In this document: piece after piece, positions 17,460 through 26,000 of the stretch | Position numbering within the stretch: position 1 is the first letter of the stretch | Layout of the letters: each line of letters starts with the position of its first letter | Origin: Zhongshania antarctica | GTDB lineage: Bacteria; Pseudomonadota; Gammaproteobacteria; Pseudomonadales; Spongiibacteraceae | NCBI RefSeq assembly: GCF_014202945.1 | Contig: NZ_JACHHW010000014.1 | Coordinates: 1-57,214 of the forward strand | DNA length: 57,214 nucleotides | Direction: 5' to 3' | Notes under the pieces: generated by a model | Told to the model about the DNA's origin: nothing | Databases searched by the model: none | What the model saw: only the letters and a program-made list of their open reading frames with translations | Made by a program: the position numbers and the translations under genes

Positions 17460-18719
17460 TTAGCGCACTTTTTTACCTTTATTGCGAACAGCTGCGCTGG
17501 GTGCTTCGGCCAGCGCAGCGGCTTCGAAACCGGTCTCGCGCCCACAGTCTCCCCATTCGGCAAACACTTGCTGCCCTGACACATCGCTCGCCTCAGCCAC
17601 TAAACATGTCAACGAGGGCCCTTGATCATCACCCAATACCGAGGCAAAGCTCAGCGTCAGGCCATAAACGCTACTGTAGGCATTGAATTGATCTGGGGCG
17701 ATATATTGGCCATTAAAATGCCCAACACTCGTGTCTGCAGGGTCCTGAGCATCTAAATGAATATTTGCCGTGTACGCGGCAGGATGATCCTCGGCATAGG
17801 GACAGTTAGCAAACGACGCCCACGGATAACTTGCCGAGTCTTTGTGAGAGAAATCAAAATTATTCTGTTCGAAGTCTAGAAACGTCGGGTGGGCGTAAAA
17901 GCCACTATCATCAGGACTATTACCAGGTTGAGTTACCTCCTGATACTCTCCCGCACTGGCAAGCCAACGGTAGGCGCGCACGCTTACTTTCGCCAAATCC
18001 AGACGTTCCGCCGCGGCCGCTTGCTCAATCCGTAGACTCACTTGCATAGCATTGCCCCCTAGAGATTGCACTTCGCTGAAGGCAACCGTCATTGGATTGG
18101 ACTGATTACGACTATAGGGCAGGACTCGCAAGGGATGTACCGCATCGCGCTGCCAACGCGAGTACAAATCTGCTGGATTAGCGTCGCGAACCTCAAAATG
18201 CAGATGCGAAAAACCAGAGGCACTAACACCGGTATAAGCAATTAAATCGCCCTTATTCACCTGGGCACCGCTGGCGACAACCCAAGAAGCTAAGTGCATG
18301 TAATTACTATAGTAACAACCACCGCCAGCGCGGCAACTACTGGCACCTGGACGCCGGTGTTCGATTTGCACCAAGGGATCGGAATACGCGCTGTGTTCTC
18401 CGGCAATGACCACCCTACCAGCGCTAACGGCAAAGACCGGCGTATTTATTGCGGTAGGAATATCAATGCCGCGATGGTAATCATAGTGATAACCGGCAGA
18501 GGCCTTTTGCCTAGGGCCAAAGGTTGAGGACAACGGATAATCACTGTACGCGGCACTGCCTTGGCGATCGACGGGGCAACCGGCTGTCACCTGCCAATTT
18601 ACCGGTGGCGATTCACTGATACGACCACAAAGTGGCCAGTTAACGCTATCATCATAACCACCGGCAAATACGCCCGCGGTACTCGTTAAAACGACCAATA
18701 GCGTTATTACATATTTCAT
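17460..18719 (-). CDS. Secreted M23 (LytM-type) metallopeptidase
   Basis: A 419-aa exported protein with a signal peptide (about 1-19) and a zinc endopeptidase domain of the LytM/lysostaphin family (about 55-205). The zinc and catalytic residues are visible: H82 and D86 in YHRGIDIP, H142 in NYMHLA and H172/H174 in SHLHFE. The expected role is cleavage of peptide cross-bridges in peptidoglycan. The C-terminal 200 residues form an unassigned beta-rich domain that includes cysteines. A GAGG ribosome site precedes the ATG. It lies 210 bp after the Mur-ligase fusion gene on the same strand, without a clear terminator between them, and ends at a strong terminator. It may open the wall where a trans-envelope machine is built, or it may only be a neighbour. 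Confidence 0.88.
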   Translation of the reverse strand: MKYVITLLVVLTSTAGVFAGGYDDSVNWPLCGRISESPPVNWQVTAGCPVDRQGSAAYSDYPLSSTFGPRQKASAGYHYDYHRGIDIPTAINTPVFAVSAGRVVIAGEHSAYSDPLVQIEHRRPGASSCRAGGGCYYSNYMHLASWVVASGAQVNKGDLIAYTGVSASGFSHLHFEVRDANPADLYSRWQRDAVHPLRVLPYSRNQSNPMTVAFSEVQSLGGNAMQVSLRIEQAAAAERLDLAKVSVRAYRWLASAGEYQEVTQPGNSPDDSGFYAHPTFLDFEQNNFDFSHKDSASYPWASFANCPYAEDHPAAYTANIHLDAQDPADTSVGHFNGQYIAPDQFNAYSSVYGLTLSFASVLGDDQGPSLTCLVAEASDVSGQQVFAEWGDCGRETGFEAAALAEAPSAAVRNKGKKVR

Positions 18720-18929
18720 ACTGCCTCACCCGCCATGCTCTATGAAGCACCATAAAACCATGTGAATTAAAATGTAGGGAAAAATTTATATTTATTTGCG
18801 GTCCGTCTCACACAAATAAGTTAACACACGCAGCGTCTAACAGCCCCGCGACCATCTATTTAATTCGTAATTACACCTATTTTAAGCACATGACGCCTAT
18901 GTTTTTTATTTTTCAGCCTGCGCCCCGGC

Positions 18930-21900
18930 TTAATCATTACCGCGCAGCCACCCGCCTTTTTGATCTCGCGTGAGCTTGCGTAATTCTACTGCAGCGCGCT
19001 CATAACTAATGCGTTCATTAATGAGTTCACGGTAAATTAAATCCGCTTTTTTGCGCCGTTTAATCGCTTCACCAGCGTCGAGCACAGACTCGACTATATC
19101 AATCAACCAAAGCAGTAGTGGGTGGCGACGATCCGCATCGCCATCACTCTCCTCACCGCGCGCTGCTGGAAGGCTCTCTTTCAAAACGCGTTTTGCGCGT
19201 TGCAACTCTACTTGGCTCTCTTCATTTTGCAGCTCGGGGCGACCGTCAGCATCCTCCAGCAAAGCGATTAAATACTCCTGTTCGAGCACATCATAATGCG
19301 TTGCACCGGCCAAATTCCGCAGGGCTGGCAGCGCATTTTCTAATACACCACTTCGTATCATTTCGCCCAGGGCATAATATTTATCCCAGGCCTGACATTT
19401 GTATACAAAATCCAAACCCGTGCCTTTGATATTTTGCATACCCATTAAGCGATTAGACAAACCCGGTGGAGTGTTGTCGATAATCATATTAACAACGTCA
19501 TTACCGTCGGCATGAAAATCGTCTAAAACAACAATACTCTCTATAAACCAATCGCCAAGTTGCTGGCTAATACTGCTTATATCGTGACTTTGCGCGCAGG
19601 TCACAAATTCTTCTAAGCGTCTAGCATCGTATTCAAACTGTTGATTAACTTCAGCGCTATAGTCAAAGTGATTGGCCGTTATTAAATCGCGAAGCGCGGC
19701 GCAGTCACCTAGGTCTTTTGCTTTAGCGGCAAGCTCCGTTAAGCCTAGCCCCTCCAGCATTGCAACTAACCGTCCCTGCACTTCAACAAAATATTGCGGC
19801 ACTCTTAATCGCTTCGCAATCGAGACTAAGCGGGCGCCGGCAGTAACAAGATCCACCGCCTGCATTGTTTGCTCAATATACGCTAGCCACGCGCTGTGCA
19901 AATAATTTTGCAGACCATCCAAATTATCGCCAATCAAAATATGTCGATCAGCGCTAAGCTCCTCTGCAATAAGTGCAGCAAACACCTTCGATCGCGATAC
20001 GCGATCGGCGCGGTTATTAATTAAGGTACTCACCCAAATTTGAGGGTCGACCGCCAGACTGTGTTTATCAAAGCTGAGCCTGCGCCAATTACTTAACGAC
20101 GCCAAGCGCTCATTGGCCGACATACCATTAATAAAACTCAAGCTCCGCCCTCGCACTTGGGCTGGCGGAAACACCTTGAGCACCCCAATATCTGGCACCA
20201 TATTGTCGGCCATTTCTTTGTACGAAAAATCCCGAGGAATCCCTAACGTCTCGGCCATAGTCGCCACTAGCGCAATATTGTTGGGGTGTTCTTCATAGGG
20301 GAAGCGGGTGAGTATGTCCTTGGGAATACGCGCCGCTTGCCGATAATCGATATAGTGTAATTCCGTATTTTTTGCCTTGGCTGCGTCTTCAAGCAGGGGC
20401 AACATACTGACTTCAGTCGTCAGCATGACCGCATTACGCGGCACAAATTTTTGCATTACCTTGGGTATCTCAATACCCGACGGCCCCTGCAAATCTTCGT
20501 GGTCAGGGTAGCAATTGGTTACCGTGGAAATATCATCGCGCATCCACTGCTGCTGCAGTATTTCAATATAGCGAGGGGTTAAGCCCATACACTCCCAAAG
20601 AAAGGTGTTGGCGCCCAACTTAGCGGCCATCCTAACCAGGTTAACCTGCTCCCAAATAGTGGCTTTATCATAGGGTCGAAATAAAAATAGTTCCTTCATT
20701 GGCGCATTCGCTGGCGCATATAAAAACATCGCCTCGCAGCCGGTAGTCTTGGACACAATGGAGTAACCCAAACCGTTTACCAAGGCGGCCTTTAAACGCT
20801 CAGTACCCGATTTTCCCCGCGAGCCCCAGCCGCCGATCACCAGCGGCAAACGCTGCCGCGCCCGCCGCATTATGACCCCCATGGCCAAGTGCCTAGAGAA
20901 AAAACCTGCGGCAAACACAAAGCAAAACACGGCCAACTGACTTAGCGTATTATGGTAGACCGAGTACAAGTACTGCTGCGCGGAAAGTAAATATTCATCT
21001 AACACCACCGGCACAGGAACAAAGGCGGGGAAGAAGCGCTTAACCCGGGAATCGACTGGCGCAGACTGTCGCGGCCACTCGCTATATGCCTTTATCCGCA
21101 CGGTAAAACCAAGTGCAGTCACGGCCTCTAAATAGCGGCGAGGATCTTGTTGATTTTGAGCATTGCGCAATGCCGCGTAATGCGCAAATTTCCAACTCAG
21201 CATGAGTTTCGCCCGAGTGCGTTGCCACACGCTATTAGGCGGCACCAGCTCAGTAATTCCCTCCGCCGTGTAAATACAAAGCGTCTTCGTTGGCCAGCTG
21301 CTATCCAGCGCCGAAATCAGCTGATCCGGCAGTGGCAACCACGGTCGCCAACCACCCTCGTCATCGATGTAAAGCGGCTCGCCCGGCACAGTCGTCGGAC
21401 TCATTTCACAGAGGCCTTCAGGCGGTGCGTAATCAACACCGCTAAAGACCTTACCGCGCCAGTGAGGGTAGTTTTGACGCTTATCTGTCGCCGGGTGGCG
21501 AGCTTCATGAATGACCCGCCAGAAACGCAACTTTTCTTTATAGCCCGCTGTTAACAGCACTGAATTTTTAGACACGCGGGCATCTAAACCATGGCGCTTA
21601 CGACCAATCAGCGCCAGCGCCCGCCCCAATTCCTCCCGATCACTGCCAGCAGGAATTTTTAGTCGAACGCTATCGTGCATAGCCAGTGAATTGGCGCCAT
21701 TTTGTAAATGCGTTAACAGTGACGGCGCACCGTGAATCGCCCACAACTCCTCGCGACCAATGGCGGCAAAACGCCGGATACTCGTGAGAGTGTGATGTTG
21801 ATTGAGCTCACTCAGTGCATCGCGCAGCGTGTCATAATTGCTATCGTCACGGGCAGTTTCTTGTAGCTGTCTAAATAACTGCGGGCAGTATTCAATCCAT

Positions 21901-23012
21901 GCACGAAGCAGCAGTTCGTTTTCCTCTGCCTGTAAACGCTCAAGCAAAATAGACAGTAAATACGTAGCGCTTACTTTATCGGCGAGTTGAGGCAGGGAAA
22001 GCACCAACTCCATCCGCACCGCGGAATCGTGATCCGCAGCGAAGCGAGGTAACAACTCCGCAACAAAATCACTTGGTAATGACAGTAGCCCATTAATTAA
22101 TGCCTGACGCACAAAGCCGCTTGAATCATTTGGAATATCGCTAAGCAAGGCACGCGCTTCAGGAATGCGCTGAAAATGTTCACAGAGTACCGACACCACG
22201 CGATAGCGATAGAATATCGCATCCGTGCTCAGGGTATCCTGGAGGCGAAGTCTTACCGCACTGGCAAAGTATTCAGGCTGAACAAAGGCAATAACGCTCA
22301 ATGCCTCGCATTGCAGCCATACCGAGCGACGTTGATCTTGGCAAATTTGATATATATAACTAAGGGTATCTGCCTGTAACGGTAAATTCTCCGCAGGCAG
22401 AGTGCGTAAACTTTTTGACAAGCAATCAAACGCCGCTTGCACCAAGCGTCGGCTTCGACGGTGGGTACAATAGGCCAAGGTATGCCCCTCAATATCTAGG
22501 CGCCGCCAATGCGCCTGAATCACCTCTCCCTCATTATTACTGGCATTTTCTACAAACAAGCCCGCAAGTAAATTACAAAGCATTACCGCCTTTTGCTCTA
22601 GTTCTGACAAGCGCTTCAAGTAACGGTCGCGTATTGCCTCCACCCCAAACCAACGCGAAAGAGCCCGTAAATCACCCCGTACTTGACGTCGACTGCAGCC
22701 AAGTTTGTTAAGGTACAAGGCAATATGATAACGGGCATCTGCTTCCGATGTAGCAGACTGATACTCCTTTAAAAAAACCGCATACCAATTTTCTTGCTGA
22801 TTGATATTGCGCTCTACAGCCTCTAATTCCTTTATCAATAATTCTAATATTCGCAGCCGCAAATCGGGTAAATTTAAAATATCGGCCTTTACATCGAATT
22901 GATTTAAAAATACGCGTGCGAGTTCCGTTACCGGCTGGCTATAGATCGGCTTATCGATTGCCGATAATTGGCTTAGCAGTAATTGTTCAATGGCCTTCAA
23001 TTGTTTTTTCAT
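18930..23012 (-). CDS. PgsB/CapB-like Mur ligase fused to large helical N- and C-terminal regions
   Basis: A 1360-aa fusion. Residues about 720-1040 match the PGA synthase ligase PgsB/CapB: the ATP loop is GSRGKSGTERL (730-740, K734), followed by SKTTGCEA, WECMGLTPRYIEIL, NCYPDHEDLQGP, a FINGMSANE segment and INNRADRVSRS. These are ordered as in CapB, which joins amino acids through ATP-activated carboxylates. One hydrophobic segment (about 690-707) precedes the ATP loop, as in PgsB. The first 650 residues, absent in classical PgsB (about 400 aa), are helical with HEAT-like repeats near 230-380. About 300 further residues follow the ligase. It is the last of the tightly packed genes, 4 bp after the outer-membrane-type protein, with its ribosome site overlapping that stop codon. 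The amino acid substrate is unknown. Confidence 0.87.
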   Translation of the reverse strand: MKKQLKAIEQLLLSQLSAIDKPIYSQPVTELARVFLNQFDVKADILNLPDLRLRILELLIKELEAVERNINQQENWYAVFLKEYQSATSEADARYHIALYLNKLGCSRRQVRGDLRALSRWFGVEAIRDRYLKRLSELEQKAVMLCNLLAGLFVENASNNEGEVIQAHWRRLDIEGHTLAYCTHRRSRRLVQAAFDCLSKSLRTLPAENLPLQADTLSYIYQICQDQRRSVWLQCEALSVIAFVQPEYFASAVRLRLQDTLSTDAIFYRYRVVSVLCEHFQRIPEARALLSDIPNDSSGFVRQALINGLLSLPSDFVAELLPRFAADHDSAVRMELVLSLPQLADKVSATYLLSILLERLQAEENELLLRAWIEYCPQLFRQLQETARDDSNYDTLRDALSELNQHHTLTSIRRFAAIGREELWAIHGAPSLLTHLQNGANSLAMHDSVRLKIPAGSDREELGRALALIGRKRHGLDARVSKNSVLLTAGYKEKLRFWRVIHEARHPATDKRQNYPHWRGKVFSGVDYAPPEGLCEMSPTTVPGEPLYIDDEGGWRPWLPLPDQLISALDSSWPTKTLCIYTAEGITELVPPNSVWQRTRAKLMLSWKFAHYAALRNAQNQQDPRRYLEAVTALGFTVRIKAYSEWPRQSAPVDSRVKRFFPAFVPVPVVLDEYLLSAQQYLYSVYHNTLSQLAVFCFVFAAGFFSRHLAMGVIMRRARQRLPLVIGGWGSRGKSGTERLKAALVNGLGYSIVSKTTGCEAMFLYAPANAPMKELFLFRPYDKATIWEQVNLVRMAAKLGANTFLWECMGLTPRYIEILQQQWMRDDISTVTNCYPDHEDLQGPSGIEIPKVMQKFVPRNAVMLTTEVSMLPLLEDAAKAKNTELHYIDYRQAARIPKDILTRFPYEEHPNNIALVATMAETLGIPRDFSYKEMADNMVPDIGVLKVFPPAQVRGRSLSFINGMSANERLASLSNWRRLSFDKHSLAVDPQIWVSTLINNRADRVSRSKVFAALIAEELSADRHILIGDNLDGLQNYLHSAWLAYIEQTMQAVDLVTAGARLVSIAKRLRVPQYFVEVQGRLVAMLEGLGLTELAAKAKDLGDCAALRDLITANHFDYSAEVNQQFEYDARRLEEFVTCAQSHDISSISQQLGDWFIESIVVLDDFHADGNDVVNMIIDNTPPGLSNRLMGMQNIKGTGLDFVYKCQAWDKYYALGEMIRSGVLENALPALRNLAGATHYDVLEQEYLIALLEDADGRPELQNEESQVELQRAKRVLKESLPAARGEESDGDADRRHPLLLWLIDIVESVLDAGEAIKRRKKADLIYRELINERISYERAAVELRKLTRDQKGGWLRGND

Positions 23013-23016
23013 TGCG

Positions 23017-26000
23017 CTATTCCATTACACCTAGGCCATCACGCTGGTAGCGATAGCGCAACACTCGCAAATCTCTGAAAACGGTTTCCCGTGGGCTGTA
23101 ATCCGTTAAACCGCGCCGATGGTGAGCATCTAAACTCAGCTCGAATCCGGCTTCGGGACCACCACTGCCATCGTTAACCCGTAAATACGCTCGTGCATGC
23201 CAGCGCCAGCGCGACAGCCACCAGACGCGCTCAAGGGCCACACCGGCAGCTTGCTGCAAATAGGCGTGTGGCCGATCGCTGTCGGCGAGGTACTGGCTAA
23301 GGCTGTAGTCGAGGTCAATTTTCCAATTGCCATATAACTGCTGCCATGTCACACCCCCTCTTACGCTATCACCCACGTCATCATCGCTATGCTGATTCCC
23401 CGTCAGCGTCAATTCACTTTGTAATAGTCCGTCGCGATAAGGCGCATAGTCTAGCGCCAACTGATAGCGCCAACCGTCGCGATGGGTGTCGCGATAGCGA
23501 TTAAAAACATCAAAATCCATTGCGTTAGTATCAATACGTTGAATATCCGCTAAATCAAGACTCAACTCATGCGCGAACACACTGAACTCATGAGTTAAGC
23601 GCGTTTTATAATTAAAATTTCGAGGTATTTTCAGCGTAAAATCACCGTTCACAGACCACGCCTGATCTAACTGGCTAACATCGCTTTGCTGGTAATAAGC
23701 GTCCATTTTAAGGTGCGCAGTCCATGGCCTACCGCTGGGGTAAATATCTAACCAGTTCTCACTGCCGATAGAAGAACTGCCGCTATCGACGCGGCGTTCA
23801 AACACATCACTGCGCCAATAAGCATGCTCCCAATCGTCCAGTTTCTTACGCACGCGCACGCCCAATTCCACTGCGCGCTGCTGCTCAGCGTCGGTCTGTA
23901 AGCCAAGGACACTGCGTTCGCTGTATTTGGTGTAGCCGCCAAGTGTGGCCCAACTGGCGTATCGTGGCGGCTCATCAAATAAGCCAAGACCCAAACCAGT
24001 AATATTAACGTCACCCAGCACCCTTTCAACTTCTTGTGTCACCGTCATTGCCGGCTGATAAAACCGATAATCGGGCAATTGCGGCGCAGCCGCTGTGCGC
24101 GTATTTAATTGGCGACGGGAATGCACCCGAAATAAGCCGCCCTGAAGCTTAAATGCGGCGGCGACATTGAGCTCGCCACCCGGATGAAGCAGGTATTTGC
24201 GCTCGACTCTGTCTTTACTAAAGTGGTCTATACGCAGCCAACTTGCATCGTGAATATACATTCTCAGCGGTGCCGCAGCACTAGCCGCCAACACGCGGGT
24301 TTCACGCTCTTCGTCAACACTGATCCACTGGCCAGCACGTAAATATTCAATTTTAACGCTCGCAAGATGCTGGCGCAGCGGATCCACAAAGGCCATTACC
24401 ACGCGGTGCTCACCCTCTGGCAAGGGGAATTCGCGAACGATATCTTGCTCTCCCAGCACCAGTTGCGCGAGGGTTTGCTCATCAAGCCCCAGGGTTAATT
24501 TTGCGGGAACGGCGCGACGGTAGCTCGGCGTCACTGCGCGCAGGCTCAGCCGCAACCGCGAATCTGCCGGGGCATCAATATAGACGGCAAGACTGTCGCC
24601 ACCTCGCAACTCCATGCGCTCTGGCAGGGTGTTTGTTACCACGCGACGCAGTCCCGCTGACTCAGATACCGCAGGCCAACTGCGCGCCAACTTAACACTA
24701 CCAGCCATACTTAAAATCGTTTCTTCTTTACGCCATTCACTGCTGTCATTGAGCATAGCCAGTAAATTTGCCACTTCGTCATGCTCGCGCCGCGCATAGG
24801 CACCCGCTTGTAAGGACGCAAAGTTCGCCTCAGGGATAACGCCACCGTGGCGCACATGAAAAATGGCGGCCAGCAATTTGGCCTGCAATTGCTGCGTTGC
24901 CAGTTGCACACCGGCTTCGTAATTCGTGGTTAATAGACTGAGCAACGGCTGCGTCGCCTCAGCAATTTGCGATTCCGTAATCGCCGGCCAAACCGCTACG
25001 TCTGCACGTGCATTGCCCGCATCGCTAAATCGCGGCTGGCAAAAAGCGCTAATCTGCAGCGCCAGCGGCGCGGATACCGGCGACGTCTTACCACGATTAA
25101 CATGACTTATGGCGTGATCAATATAAACTTGCCGCTGGTCACGGCAAGGCAGGCCCAAGGCGTTTTGGCGCAATGGCGCTATCGCAAAATTAGACTCCTG
25201 CAATTGTGCCAATACCGCCCCGTGGTCACTCAGTAATTCGAGTTCACCTTCGCCATGCCACTCAATATTCACAAAATACCGCTGACCTGGGTACTCCCCA
25301 CTGGGCGACGGGGTTTGTCCTAGGACATGGGTAGTACTGGCCACGCTGCCAAGCACTGGCACGCGATACCATTGCTTATTAATGCGCAAACGTAACCAGC
25401 GGTCTAATCTCGCCTCTGCGTTGTCGTGCACCACACGTATTTCCAATCGTAAGTGGCGATCACCCCGCAAGGAATAACGCAGTGAATTAGATTCACTGAT
25501 ACGGTAGCGATGGTAGGGATCATCCTCGCCGATACGATCAACACGCTGCAAATAGGCACGCCCATTCTGAGCACTATCTATCGCCAGCCAGCGCGTCCAG
25601 CGTGAGCGCTCGGGCAGCGCCATCAGCGCGCGATCTCGCTGTGGTGGTTCACTATCGCTTAACAGTTCGCGTAACTGCCCAGCCGCTACCCCAGCGAGCC
25701 CCTTTGCGTGCTGGCGCGCTTCCGTAAACTGCCCTTCACTCACTAATGCATACGCCTGCCAATACTCCGCCGCGTCCGTCGACAAAGCGTTAAGCCTAGT
25801 GTTGAAGGTGTCTTGCCAGCCCTCTTCCACTGCGGCACGAAGCAGCACGTCGGCAATGAGCTGTTGATTTACATTTAAGGCATTAGTCGCCTCGCTTTCC
25901 GCCCCGGCCTCTACCCCACTGGCCTCACTTCGCTGCCACGCTAGCGCAAGTCGCAGTGCATCGCCACTTTGACCATTTTTAAACAAATAATGGATTACTG

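Noticed and set aside
15014-18719. M23 and CapA-like genes as one transcript with the ligase operon
   Set aside because: A strong terminator at 17402-17437 and a separate promoter before CapA argue against a single transcript.
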